This document shows positions 1-8,469 of a stretch of 64,000 nucleotides of DNA, piece after piece. This DNA comes from DATKUC01 sp964553615 (GTDB taxonomy: Bacteria; Spirochaetota; Spirochaetia; DSM-27196; DATKUC01). Under the pieces are notes generated by a model. It did no database searches. It was not told the origin of the DNA and was given only the letters and a program-made list of their open reading frames with translations. Position 1 is the stretch's first letter, and each line of letters begins with the position of its first letter. A program made the translations under genes and the position numbers. Where the stretch lies: contig CAZKMA010000006.1 of the NCBI GenBank assembly GCA_964553615.1, positions 41,210 through 105,209 of the forward strand. Direction: 5' to 3'.

Positions 1-1
1 C

Positions 2-424
2 GATGGAATGGTCTCAGGTGCGGGAGGTTTGCTGGTCCAGGCACTCCCGCCCTCGTCGATCATCTTCGAGAAGGACGACAAGAAGCAGGCCGATCACGAC
101 CGGGAGGAGTACGACGAAGCGATGATTCAGATGGAGGGCCTGGTGCGGACATTGCCGTCGCTCGGGACGCTCTTTGCCGAGGGGCAGTCTCCGAGCGCGT
201 TCATTCAGCACCACTTTGCAACGTTCGATCCTGACTTTATCGGCTCACGCCCTCTCGAGTTCGCCTGCAATTGCAACCGGGAACGCTTTCATCGCTTCCT
301 TTCCGCGCTCCCGCAGGATGAGCTGGACGATATCAGGAAAAACGGCCCGTTCCCGCTCGCCATTACCTGTCACAACTGCAACAGCGTCTACAAATTCCAG
401 AAAGAGGAACTGCCGGAAGTGTAG
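2..424 (+). CDS. hslO: Hsp33 family redox chaperone, C-terminal part (cut by window edge)
   Basis: This is the C-terminal part of an Hsp33-type redox-regulated cytoplasmic chaperone. The open frame runs off the left edge, so the true start is outside the window. The visible start has the family's G-A-G-G-L-L-V-Q strand. The end carries the zinc-binding switch: a C-N-C-N pair followed about 30 residues later by C-H-N-C. In the family these four cysteines bind zinc when reduced and form disulfides on oxidative stress, which activates holdase activity. The stop is TAG at 422-424. A new promoter follows 17 bases later, so it is probably not co-transcribed with the regulator downstream. Confidence 0.9.
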   Translation, partial: DGMVSGAGGLLVQALPPSSIIFEKDDKKQADHDREEYDEAMIQMEGLVRTLPSLGTLFAEGQSPSAFIQHHFATFDPDFIGSRPLEFACNCNRERFHRFLSALPQDELDDIRKNGPFPLAITCHNCNSVYKFQKEELPEV

Positions 425-440
425 GAGCCCGAGATTTCTC

Positions 441-481
441 TTGACAGGGCGGAGACCCCGGTGCATCATGTGATATATCAC
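441..481 (+). promoter_or_regulatory. Promoter of the GntR regulator with palindromic operator
   Basis: A perfect TTGACA (441-446) is followed after 17 bases by a weak -10, CATCAT (464-469). Directly downstream, where transcription should begin, lies the perfect palindrome GTGATATATCAC (470-481). Its size, symmetry and position fit an operator for the GntR-type protein encoded next, implying autoregulation. Binding is inferred. Confidence 0.5.
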
Positions 482-504
482 CTATCACACAGCGCGGAAG
501 TCAG

Positions 505-1185
505 ATGGGTGCGGAGGCGCGTACGTTCCGGGATGACAGTCCTCCCCCACTCAACACGGACAGCCTCGCGGAGCAGACCTTCCAGCTGCTTCTGCACTGG
601 ATTGTCACGCTTCGGCTGAAGTCCGGTGAACGGATTCGGATTCCGCAGCTGCAGGAGTACCTCGGAATCAGCGGCGCCCCAATTCGGGATGCGCTCCACA
701 GACTTGCCCAGGATAGGCTCGTTGAGGTGCGCGCTCGTGTTGGCTATTTTGTTCGGAAACTGAGCCCGTCGGAGATCCGTGAAATCTGGAACTCCCGGGA
801 ATTGTTCGAAGTGTACGCGCTGAATACTGCTTTCGATGCGCTTCCGCGGGATCAGATTTCCGAATTACGTGCCGACTCGCTCCTGCAGTTGGCTATTGAT
901 CCGTTCGATTCAAACGCGACCGCACGGCTGGAGCACATCGACGGCACGTTCCACCATTCGCTGCTCATCGGGAACTGCGGCAACAGCTACGTCATCGGCT
1001 TCTACAACAGCGTGTTTAATCTCATACTGCTTACCCGCCATTTGCATGAACGGTACCGCGAAGACATTCATGAGCACCTCGAGATTTTCGACGCAATTCT
1101 GCGCGGAGACAGGAAAAACGCAACGCTTGCGCTCAAGGGACACCTCAGAGCTGTGGAGCGGGATTTGCTGGACAACTACAGCTGA
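505..1185 (+). CDS. GntR-family regulator, FadR subfamily (FCD domain)
   Basis: A 226-residue repressor-type regulator. Residues about 20-85 form a winged helix with the GntR pattern (I-R-I-P-Q-L-Q-E-Y-L-G-I-S then P-I-R-D-A-L-H-R-L). The rest is the all-helical FCD ligand domain seen in FadR/LldR proteins, with R-E-L-F-E-V-Y-A-L and conserved H and D positions that often bind a metal and a small acid. It sits just upstream of, and in the same direction as, a hydrolase/transporter/aminotransferase cluster and very likely controls it. The effector cannot be told from sequence; a substrate or breakdown product of the cluster is the natural guess. The ATG is preceded by GGAAG. Confidence 0.88.
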   Translation: MGAEARTFRDDSPPPLNTDSLAEQTFQLLLHWIVTLRLKSGERIRIPQLQEYLGISGAPIRDALHRLAQDRLVEVRARVGYFVRKLSPSEIREIWNSRELFEVYALNTAFDALPRDQISELRADSLLQLAIDPFDSNATARLEHIDGTFHHSLLIGNCGNSYVIGFYNSVFNLILLTRHLHERYREDIHEHLEIFDAILRGDRKNATLALKGHLRAVERDLLDNYS

Positions 1186-1197
1186 ACAGAACCGGAA

Positions 1198-1213
1198 CGG
1201 CGGCAGTCCGCCG
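1198..1213 (+). promoter_or_regulatory. Intercistronic hairpin between regulator and hydrolase
   Basis: CGGCGG-cagt-CCGCCG is a perfect 6-bp stem with a 4-base loop in the gap between the regulator and the M20 gene. No T-run follows, so it is more likely an mRNA processing or stability element, or a weak pause, than a full terminator. Confidence 0.3.
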
Positions 1214-1248
1214 ATCCGAAGAGACCTGGGACCGTCAAGGAGTATCAT

Positions 1249-2934
1249 GTGCGTCCCGAAGTTGTCCGCTGGCTGAAAGAGAGATCCGCCCAAAAGGAGT
1301 TTGTGCAATTCCTCACGGACGGGCTCGTGCGGTTGTGTGCGATTGACACCACGCCGGTTCCGTCGGTCGCAGATATGGCGGCACGGGAGGCTGCGGCGTT
1401 TGCAGTTCTTCGAAATCTGGTAGGTGCCCGGGAAACCGGCGGAACTCATGCAGTGTTTCACGCAATGGACCCGCAGATTGGCACCAGCGCCCTCTTTACG
1501 CCTCCCTATTACACCTCCGACGCCGCGCCCTACGCAGGACGCGCCAATCTCCTTGTTACCAAGTCGGGAAACTCGCCGTCCACCGGCCGCGGAATCGCAC
1601 TCAATGCTCACATCGACACGGTTGCACCGTTTCTGCCCCCGCGGCAGGAAGGAAGCGTAGTATTCGGCCGCGGCTCTGCGGATGACAAGGGCGGCTGCGT
1701 CACCATTGCCGGTGCACTGGTCCTGTTGAGAGGAATCGAAGAGAATTTTGGAACATACGCATCAGGTGATATTTCGGCGATGTTCGTTATAGACGAAGAA
1801 ACCGGCGGGAATGGCTCTCTGTCTCTTGCACAGGACGAACGGCTTCGCAGCAGTTATCAGACCATCGTCGTTGTAGAGACCGCCGAGGGTCAGATTTATC
1901 CCGCAAACAGAGGTGCCCTCTGGTACCGGGTCGAGTTCGCTCCGGCCGTTTCGGATGGAGACGGAAAAGACAATGTGGGTCTGGCACTTTCTGTTGTCCG
2001 GTCGCTCGAACGTGAAGGACGGGCAATCTGGGAAGAGAGTGTCCATCCACTCTTTCCGGATCGTCCCGCCCAGACCTGCCACGGCGTTCTTGGCCCTTTC
2101 GGCGAGCACCCGTCCCGTGTCTGCGGCCACATTACCCTCCGGCTGCGGACATCGCTCGATGCCTCAAGGCTGAATGAGGCGCTCGTTACGGGGCTCGAAA
2201 GGTACATTGCCCAATACGGCGACAAAACGAAAGAGATCGACCGTTCCACGAACATGCCGAAAGTCAGCCACCACTACGACCTGCAGCCTGCGACGGACAA
2301 TGGGATGGGTGACACGTACACGCTGGACGTCTGGGGGTGCCCGGGACACATGGGTGCGGTGCGGGAACTCGACGGGGCAATAACGAAGGCCGCGTTCATG
2401 GTGGAGGGCGCCGAGAATGCTGACCCGAAATTGCAGGTGGACATTGCGCCGCCCGAAGGTTCCGCCACAGGGGCAACCTCTCCTTCCGAGGTGCTCATTC
2501 TCGAAGGTGGTCAGGGATTTCTTCCAACCCACACCATCGGGAAGATAGAGAGCCGCCTTGCACGCGCGGTGGACGATGCATGGGAAAACCGGCTTCAGGC
2601 CGGCTACCTGAACGCGCGGCCGGCGTTCTCGTGCAGGAAGCTCCATAACGACGCTTTCGAACGCTCGCCGAAAAGCAGGGCGATAGTGGACGCGGTCCGC
2701 TCCGCGCGGCTGCTTGGCCTGCCGCTGAAGGAACCGCTCCGTGGATTCCCGGTTTCGTGCGACGCGCGCATCTTCGCACGCATGTATCCGGATCTGGAAG
2801 TCGTGACCACCGGACCGGGTCGGTTGACCGACGCCCATTCGGACTCGGAGCGGATCGATGTGAACGATATAGCTGCCATGAGCGCAATGCTTGCTCTGTT
2901 CATCCTCGAGCATGGCGGGAGCACGGTGAAATAG
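1249..2934 (+). CDS. M20-family metallo-hydrolase (amidase/peptidase type)
   Basis: A 561-residue dinuclear zinc hydrolase of the M20/ArgE/DapE/CPG2 group. Visible metal and catalytic motifs are A-H-I-D (H121, D123), the S-A-D-D-K-G-G motif (D145), and D-E-E-T-G-G (general base and zinc Glu near 183-184), with a distal His in T-D-A-H-S-D near the C-terminus. It is longer than typical ArgE/DapE (about 375-400), with extra sequence around residues 60-110 and in the second half. The start is GTG 1249, preceded by AAGGAG; an overlapping ATG at 1247 is in another frame. Being first in an uptake and transamination operon, it probably hydrolyses an imported N-acyl or peptide-like compound. The substrate is unknown. 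Confidence 0.85.
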   Translation: MRPEVVRWLKERSAQKEFVQFLTDGLVRLCAIDTTPVPSVADMAAREAAAFAVLRNLVGARETGGTHAVFHAMDPQIGTSALFTPPYYTSDAAPYAGRANLLVTKSGNSPSTGRGIALNAHIDTVAPFLPPRQEGSVVFGRGSADDKGGCVTIAGALVLLRGIEENFGTYASGDISAMFVIDEETGGNGSLSLAQDERLRSSYQTIVVVETAEGQIYPANRGALWYRVEFAPAVSDGDGKDNVGLALSVVRSLEREGRAIWEESVHPLFPDRPAQTCHGVLGPFGEHPSRVCGHITLRLRTSLDASRLNEALVTGLERYIAQYGDKTKEIDRSTNMPKVSHHYDLQPATDNGMGDTYTLDVWGCPGHMGAVRELDGAITKAAFMVEGAENADPKLQVDIAPPEGSATGATSPSEVLILEGGQGFLPTHTIGKIESRLARAVDDAWENRLQAGYLNARPAFSCRKLHNDAFERSPKSRAIVDAVRSARLLGLPLKEPLRGFPVSCDARIFARMYPDLEVVTTGPGRLTDAHSDSERIDVNDIAAMSAMLALFILEHGGSTVK

Positions 2935-2980
2935 CTGTCTCGTGCAGCTTTTCAAATATTTCCGCGTACGGGAGGAATCT

Positions 2981-4378
2981 ATGAGAAGGATCATAGTTGC
3001 AATTCTGCTGGTAGCAGCGATGGTTTCGCTGCCGGTATTTGCCGGAGGTAAGTCGGAGACACCCGCACCGGGTGGCGGCGCCGCAATGAGCGCGCAGTAT
3101 GATGCATCGAAGGTACAGTGGGCGCCGAATCAGCCACGCGTCATCGCCTCGGACTACAAGCTACCTGCCGGAGCCAAGGAGGCAATCGAGGCCGAAGGGA
3201 CCAAGAAGATCATCGTGTACAACTGGGGAGATCTGTCGTGGGACCCGGCAACACTCCTGAATGGTGCGGCATTCACCCGTCTCACCGGCATACCGGTCGA
3301 GTTTGTCGGCACGCCGGATGAGCAGATGATGCCCAAACTGCAGCCACTCTTTATGGCAAAGTCCGATGCAGTGGACATTGTGCCGCTGGACGAGACCAAC
3401 TACGCCGCGTTCGTAAGCCGGAACTGGCTCCAGCAGGTGGATTTTCTGTGGGACGACGCGACCATGGGCGAGTACATGAGCGGGTTGAAGTCCACGGTTC
3501 TCAATGGGCACTACTACAGCGTTCCTCAGGTCGGACGAATCATCGACATCCTGTACTATCGTCCGAGCATGCTGAGGGCGGCCGGATACAGCGGCCCGCC
3601 GACCACGTGGGCGGAATTGCTCGATATCGCCCGGAAAACGACGATCGACAAGACAGGCGACGGCAAGATTGATCAGTGGGGATTCGCGTTCAAAGGAGGT
3701 GGGATCCTCGACGGTGCGCAGCTCATTAAGGCGCAGTCACTCCTGCTCGGCGTGAACCCGGACAACGTGAACGGCAAGGTCGTCTTCAACCGGCCGGAAA
3801 CCGTCCAGGTCGTGGATAACATGGTGAAAATGCGGAACGAGTACAAGGTTGTCCCGCCGGGTTCAACCGCGTACCAGCACGGCGATGTGGCCGACTTCTT
3901 CCTGTCCGGAAACGTGGCAATGGTCGTCGAGCCCACCTATCTCTATGCCCGTGCAAAGGATTCCAGCATATCGAGCGACTTCGGAGTTGCCCTGCAGCCT
4001 GCCGCAACACCCGGAGGACCTATGACGCACATCCAGCACTGGAACGGGTGGGGACTCTCAGTCTATTCCAAGAACAAGACCGCCTCACTCATCTTCATGG
4101 ACATGTATCGTTCGCTCCAGGGCCAGACCAATGAGTTCGCCGTAGAAAACAACGAGGTATTTCTGAAGAAGGCATACGACCAGCCAATGTCGAAGCTTGT
4201 CGGATATAACGATGTCCTTGCAAAGATCGACGACACTGTGGTCGACCTCTATCACGGTCAGGGCGAAGTCTACAAGGCGGTCATTTCCGAGTTTCAGAAG
4301 GCTCTCATCGGAAGCAAATCGGCACAGAAGGCAATGGACGACGCGCAGACGGAAATCAACAAGATAATGAAATACTAG
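2981..4378 (+). CDS. ABC transporter solute-binding protein, family 1
   Basis: A 465-residue exported binding protein for the permeases that follow. The start at ATG 2981 is chosen over an upstream ATG (2942) because GGAGG lies just before it and the protein then begins with a clean signal peptide (M-R-R, a hydrophobic run, then P-V-F-A). The mature end would begin G-G-K-S-E, with no lipobox cysteine. The body has the family-1 (carbohydrate-type) pattern: a central W-A-E-L-L-D-I-A-R-K segment, and a G-N-V-A-M-V-V-E-P strand. The gene neighbourhood (hydrolase, aminotransferase) does not look like sugar breakdown, so the ligand may be an amino sugar, an acylated amino compound or something else. 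Confidence 0.87.
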   Translation: MRRIIVAILLVAAMVSLPVFAGGKSETPAPGGGAAMSAQYDASKVQWAPNQPRVIASDYKLPAGAKEAIEAEGTKKIIVYNWGDLSWDPATLLNGAAFTRLTGIPVEFVGTPDEQMMPKLQPLFMAKSDAVDIVPLDETNYAAFVSRNWLQQVDFLWDDATMGEYMSGLKSTVLNGHYYSVPQVGRIIDILYYRPSMLRAAGYSGPPTTWAELLDIARKTTIDKTGDGKIDQWGFAFKGGGILDGAQLIKAQSLLLGVNPDNVNGKVVFNRPETVQVVDNMVKMRNEYKVVPPGSTAYQHGDVADFFLSGNVAMVVEPTYLYARAKDSSISSDFGVALQPAATPGGPMTHIQHWNGWGLSVYSKNKTASLIFMDMYRSLQGQTNEFAVENNEVFLKKAYDQPMSKLVGYNDVLAKIDDTVVDLYHGQGEVYKAVISEFQKALIGSKSAQKAMDDAQTEINKIMKY

Positions 4379-4386
4379 ATCTGCCG

Positions 4387-4410
4387 GCCGGGGTACTTCG
4401 GTACCCCGGC
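4387..4410 (+). promoter_or_regulatory. Strong stem-loop after the binding-protein gene
   Basis: A perfect 10-bp stem (GCCGGGGTAC / GTACCCCGGC) closed by a TTCG tetraloop lies between the binding-protein stop and the first permease. No T-tract follows. Such hairpins typically protect the binding-protein mRNA from 3' decay so it is made in excess over the permeases. Confidence 0.65.
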
Positions 4411-4430
4411 ATTCGGAGGAAGAATCCGTT

Positions 4431-5321
4431 ATGCCAAAGAGTATCGAGACATCCATTCGAAACAGCCTGTTCGGCTTCCTTCTCGTTCTACCGTCACTGG
4501 TGGTTCTGATTCTGCTCGTGATCTTCCCGGTCGTCTACGTGGTGTATCTGAGCCTGCAGAACTACTCCTCCGAATTCCCCATCTGGATTGCTCTGACAAA
4601 CTACGGAGAGCTCCTTTTTCACGACACAAAGTTCTGGACCTATTTCCTGCACTCCATGGAGTACGTGCTCATAGCAATCGGCACCGGCTTCATCATGGGC
4701 CTGCTCGTTGCTCTGAGCCTGAACGCTATCAACAGATTTCAGGGAACGTTTCGGGCAATTACGCTCATAGCGTGGGCAGTCCCGCCCGTCATCGCATCCC
4801 TCATGTGGAAATGGATCCTGAACGACACGAACGGCGCAATCAACGATCTGCTCCTCCGGGTGCACATCATATCCAATCCAGTTCCCTGGCTCTCACTTCC
4901 GGTGGGAACAATGATCGTGCTCGGACTGGTGCACGCGTGGACGGTTACACCGTTCATCATGGTCATTCTCCTTGCGGGGCTGCAGTCCGTGCCTGTTGAG
5001 CTGCACGAGTCCGCTGAAATCGACGGAGCAGGTTCGCTCATGCGGTTCAGACGCATCACCTATCCGCTCCTGAAGCCATCGGTCCTGTCCGCCGTCATGA
5101 TTTCTTCCATCTTTGCGTTCAGGACAATCGACATCGTCTTCACCCTGACCAAGGGTGGTCCGGGCGATGCGACCGAAATGCTTGTAACCTACGTGTACGA
5201 CAACGCATTCAGATTCATGAAACTCGGATATGCCGCAGCGATCTCCGTCGTCATGGTCGTTATTTCCATGCTCATGGTCCTGTTTTTCGTGAAGATAATT
5301 CCAGCCGAATCTCTGGATTAG
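4431..5321 (+). CDS. ABC transporter permease, MalF/UgpA type
   Basis: A 296-residue inner-membrane permease with about six membrane segments; the first begins near residue 12. The cytoplasmic EAA loop that contacts the ATPase reads E-S-A-E-I-D-G-A near residues 186-193, the signature of the sugar-type (CUT1) importers. The ATG is preceded by GGAGGAAG. It forms the import complex with the binding protein upstream and the second permease downstream. No ATP-binding subunit is encoded nearby, so a shared MsmX-like ATPase elsewhere is inferred. Confidence 0.9.
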   Translation: MPKSIETSIRNSLFGFLLVLPSLVVLILLVIFPVVYVVYLSLQNYSSEFPIWIALTNYGELLFHDTKFWTYFLHSMEYVLIAIGTGFIMGLLVALSLNAINRFQGTFRAITLIAWAVPPVIASLMWKWILNDTNGAINDLLLRVHIISNPVPWLSLPVGTMIVLGLVHAWTVTPFIMVILLAGLQSVPVELHESAEIDGAGSLMRFRRITYPLLKPSVLSAVMISSIFAFRTIDIVFTLTKGGPGDATEMLVTYVYDNAFRFMKLGYAAAISVVMVVISMLMVLFFVKIIPAESLD

Positions 5322-5342
5322 CAATTCGCAGGGGAGAGAACT

Positions 5343-6176
5343 ATGCAACGATGGAGACAAAGACGTCGAATCTATTCCACCATTATCCTTCTGCTCTATT
5401 TCGCGGTGGTGTTGTTTCCGGTCTACTGGATGTTCATAACAGGCCTGAAAACACAGGAAGAGATCTATACCCCCCGGCCGACATACTTTCCCGTCCACCC
5501 GACACTTGAGAACTTTGTGTCGATCTTTTCGGGACGCCCCTATCTGCGGTACACGATCAACTCGCTGCTGATTACACTCGGAACAACGTTCGCGTGCGTA
5601 CTCTTCGGTACTTTCGCCGCATACGGATTCTCCCGGTACAAGTTCATCGGGAACCGCACGCTCCGGTATCTGTTTCTTGCGTCCCGGGTCTTTCCGCCTA
5701 TTTCGCTCATTGTTCCGTTTTTCATCATGGTCGGATGGATGGGACTCTACGATACGATCCTGGCACAGATCATCATCAACATGTACATGTGGCTGCCGTT
5801 CTACATCTGGATCAACATCGGATTCTTCGACAGCATACCCCGGGAGCTCGAACAGGCGGCACAGATAGACGGCTGCTCGCGCATGCAGACATTCTTCCGG
5901 ATTGCATTCCCCCTCGCCATGCCGGGCATAGCGGCTACTTCCATAATTACGTTCCTTGGAACGTGGAACGAGTTCCTCTACAACCTTATTCTGGCACCAA
6001 CCGAACGCGCTAAGAACCTTTCAGTCGGCGCATCCGACTTCATTGCCGACATGTTCATTTCGTGGAATCAGATGGGTGCAGGAGCCATCATTACCTGCAT
6101 ACCGGCAGTAATCTTTGTTGTCTTTTTTCAGAAATACATCGTGCAGGGGCTGACCGCAGGGTCAGTGAAGGGGTAG
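5343..6176 (+). CDS. ABC transporter permease, MalG/UgpE type
   Basis: A 277-residue second permease of the same importer. It has six predicted membrane segments, the first near residues 12-32, a V-Y-W-M-F-I-T-G-L-K motif after it, and an EAA loop reading E-Q-A-A-Q-I-D-G. It lies 21 bases after the first permease, with GGGGAGAG before its ATG. The aminotransferase follows after only 4 bases, so the genes are one operon. Confidence 0.9.
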   Translation: MQRWRQRRRIYSTIILLLYFAVVLFPVYWMFITGLKTQEEIYTPRPTYFPVHPTLENFVSIFSGRPYLRYTINSLLITLGTTFACVLFGTFAAYGFSRYKFIGNRTLRYLFLASRVFPPISLIVPFFIMVGWMGLYDTILAQIIINMYMWLPFYIWINIGFFDSIPRELEQAAQIDGCSRMQTFFRIAFPLAMPGIAATSIITFLGTWNEFLYNLILAPTERAKNLSVGASDFIADMFISWNQMGAGAIITCIPAVIFVVFFQKYIVQGLTAGSVKG

Positions 6177-6180
6177 ATCA

Positions 6181-7581
6181 ATGAAGTACAATCTGACGCC
6201 GGTTCGCGTGCTGGAAATCCACACAAAGAACCGTACCATCCAGACGTCGCTTCCGGTCCCGGAATCGGTCGAAATCCTGGAGTCGCTCATGAAGAGCGAG
6301 CCTCGGTCAATGATCGGACAACCTCCGGTCATCTGGGACCGCGCGGAGGGCGCGTCCGTGTGGGACCGGTGGGGAAACCGGTGGATCGACTGGTCCTCCG
6401 GCGTTCTCATTGCAAATGCCGGTCATGGCCGGCCTGAAATCCGGGAAGCCCTCATCGACATGATCAACCGACCGCTTCTTTCGACCTATGTGTTCATCCA
6501 CGAGAAGCGACAGGAGCTCGCCCGTGCCCTCCAGGAGCTTGCGCCGGATCCTGAAAACTACAAGGTATTCATCCTTACCACGGGAAGCGAAGCGGTGGAG
6601 AACTGCATAAAACTTGCCCGCACGTACGCCCTCGAACAACATGGCCCCGCACGGAAGTACATTGTCTCATTCCGGAATGCCTTTCACGGTAGAACTCTCG
6701 GCGCTCAGCTTGCCGGAGGCATGGCCGCGCAGAAGAAATGGATAGTTGGCGAGGGAAGCACCTTCATCCAGGTGCCGTTTCCGGACGGGTACAAGAACGA
6801 AGACACATCCTTCGATCTGTTCAGGAGATCCATAGAAGAACAGGGGGTGCGCCCCGACGAAATTGCCGGCGTAATCACCGAGGGCTATCAGGGAGTGGGC
6901 CCGGATTTCCTTCCGGACTCATACGCCCAGGCGCTCGAATCGTTCTGCCGGGAACACGACATTGTCATGATCTATGATGAGGTCCAGTCCGGTTTCGGAC
7001 GAACCGGAAAGATGTTCTGTTACGAGCATTACCAGGTAACCCCGGACCTCATTGCGTGCGGCAAGGGAATCTCCTCTTCGCTCCCGCTCTCCGCGGTCAT
7101 CGGCAGGGCAGATATCATGAATCAGTATCCTCCCGGGTCCATGACCTCGACGCATTCGGCCAGTCCACTTCCTGTTGTAGCCGCTATTGCAAATCTTCAT
7201 ATCATCCAGGATGAGAAGCTGGTCGAGCGTGCGGCACGGCTCGGGCCGATCCTGAGTAACGCGCTGCAACGAGTACAGGCGAAATTCTCCGACCGGCTCG
7301 GGTGCATGCATGCTCGGGGACTCGTTGCCGGTATTCAGGTTGTGAAGTCCGGCACACGAGAACCCGACCCGACAACTGCTCTCGCTATCAGTGAGCGGTG
7401 CTTTCAGAAGGGTCTTCTCATGTTTGCACCCGTCGGGGTTGCGGGAGAATGTGTAAAGATTGCCCCGCCCCTCGTCATATCGGAAGATGCGCTTGCCGAA
7501 TCGCTTTCGGTCTTCGACGAGGCATGCACGGAAGTGCTCACACAGTCGGTGCACGCCGCCGCAGTCCTTTCGAACAGATAG
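6181..7581 (+). CDS. Class III PLP-dependent aminotransferase
   Basis: A 466-residue fold-type I enzyme of the 4-aminobutyrate/acetylornithine/omega-amino-acid transaminase group. It shows T-G-S-E-A-V-E-N (phosphate binding), N-A-F-H-G-R-T-L-G, the D-E-V-Q-S-G-F-G-R-T-G motif with the PLP-contacting Asp, and the Schiff-base lysine in C-G-K-G (K295). The family moves an amino group from an omega- or alpha-amino compound to a 2-oxo acid in the cytoplasm. Its place as last gene after a hydrolase and an importer suggests the imported compound is first deacylated or cleaved and then transaminated. The N-terminal 40 residues before the conserved core are unusual and not recognised. Confidence 0.87.
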   Translation: MKYNLTPVRVLEIHTKNRTIQTSLPVPESVEILESLMKSEPRSMIGQPPVIWDRAEGASVWDRWGNRWIDWSSGVLIANAGHGRPEIREALIDMINRPLLSTYVFIHEKRQELARALQELAPDPENYKVFILTTGSEAVENCIKLARTYALEQHGPARKYIVSFRNAFHGRTLGAQLAGGMAAQKKWIVGEGSTFIQVPFPDGYKNEDTSFDLFRRSIEEQGVRPDEIAGVITEGYQGVGPDFLPDSYAQALESFCREHDIVMIYDEVQSGFGRTGKMFCYEHYQVTPDLIACGKGISSSLPLSAVIGRADIMNQYPPGSMTSTHSASPLPVVAAIANLHIIQDEKLVERAARLGPILSNALQRVQAKFSDRLGCMHARGLVAGIQVVKSGTREPDPTTALAISERCFQKGLLMFAPVGVAGECVKIAPPLVISEDALAESLSVFDEACTEVLTQSVHAAAVLSNR

Positions 7582-7598
7582 ACATGAGTCTGACTGTC

Positions 7599-7620
7599 GC
7601 CGCCGGTTCACCCCGGCGGC
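7599..7620 (+). terminator. Hairpin ending the aminotransferase operon
   Basis: GCCGCCGG and CCGGCGGC form a perfect 8-bp stem with a 6-base loop, followed by tctatt rather than a clean T-run. It lies between the aminotransferase stop and the next ribosome site, so a partial intrinsic terminator is the most likely role. Confidence 0.45.
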
Positions 7621-7644
7621 TCTATTCGAACAGAGGAGGAGTGA

Positions 7645-8367
7645 ATGGAACCTGCCCTGCGTCCGTCGGAAATCCGTGTGCTGGGTGCGCTCATGGAGAA
7701 GGCAATGAGCACACCCGACCACTATCCGCTGTCTCTGAACGCACTCAAGAGCGCGTGCAATCAGAAGAATAATCGCGAACCGGTCATGGATCTGGATGAG
7801 CAGACAATCTCGGATGCACTGATGACGCTTGCGCGCAAAGATCTTGTTGAAACAGTCGCTGAAGACGGAAGCCGGGTAGACAAGTACCGACACCGCTTCA
7901 GCACCCGCTTTCAGGTAACGCTGCGCCAGATGGCAATCCTGTGTGAGCTCTTCCTGCGAGGGCCTCAGACACCGGGAGAACTGCACACCCATGCCCGGAG
8001 ACTGACAGACATCGGAACACTGGATGAAGTTGCAGCTACAATCGAGAGTATCCAGTCGCTGTCCACGGGGTCGATGGTGAAGAAGCTTCCGAAGCGCCCG
8101 GGTCAGAAGGACCAGCGGTACATGCACGTGCTCTGCCCGGACCTTCTGAAGGAAGCGGAATGCCCGCACGGTGCGAGCGGGCCAATCGCATCCGGGTCTG
8201 CTCACGGCCCCAGCGCAGAGGGAACACGTGCGGTTCTCCTGAAGCATTCGGATGACGAGCGGGTCAACTTCCTTATGGAAGAGGTCGCTTCACTGAAGCG
8301 CGACATCGCTATCCTGAGCGAGCGGATGGAAGGAATCAGCAGGCAGGTCACCGTACGATCACGCTGA
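7645..8367 (+). CDS. YceH/DUF480 family protein
   Basis: A 240-residue protein matching the YceH (DUF480) family: the start L-R-P-S-E-I-R-V-L-G-A-L-M-E-K, then Y-P-L-S-L-N-A-L and C-N-Q-K-N-N-R-E-P-V-M. The family has two tandem winged-helix domains but no settled biochemical role. The C-terminal end (residues about 200-235) looks like a short coiled coil (V-N-F-L-M-E-E-V-A-S-L-K-R-D). GAGGAGG precedes the ATG. It is converged upon by ftsH, with a shared terminator between. Confidence 0.9.
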   Translation: MEPALRPSEIRVLGALMEKAMSTPDHYPLSLNALKSACNQKNNREPVMDLDEQTISDALMTLARKDLVETVAEDGSRVDKYRHRFSTRFQVTLRQMAILCELFLRGPQTPGELHTHARRLTDIGTLDEVAATIESIQSLSTGSMVKKLPKRPGQKDQRYMHVLCPDLLKEAECPHGASGPIASGSAHGPSAEGTRAVLLKHSDDERVNFLMEEVASLKRDIAILSERMEGISRQVTVRSR

Positions 8368-8428
8368 GCAGTAGTTGACCGCTTTCTCTTTTCCCGGGAA
8401 CCTGCGCGCTTCGTCCCGTACAAAAAAA

Positions 8429-8450
8429 GGCGCCCTCGTGGGCGCCCTTT
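8429..8450 (+). terminator. Bidirectional intrinsic terminator between yceH and ftsH
   Basis: GGCGCCC-tcgt-GGGCGCC is a perfect 7-bp stem. It is flanked by seven A on the left and a T-rich run on the right, so it can stop transcription on both strands, serving the yceH-like gene (+) and ftsH (-). Confidence 0.88.
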
Positions 8451-8469
8451 CTCTTCTTGAGCGGTACTA

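Noticed and set aside
6181..7581. Naming the aminotransferase argD or gabT
   Set aside because: Class III enzymes cannot be assigned a substrate from motifs, and the neighbours fit neither arginine nor GABA pathways clearly.
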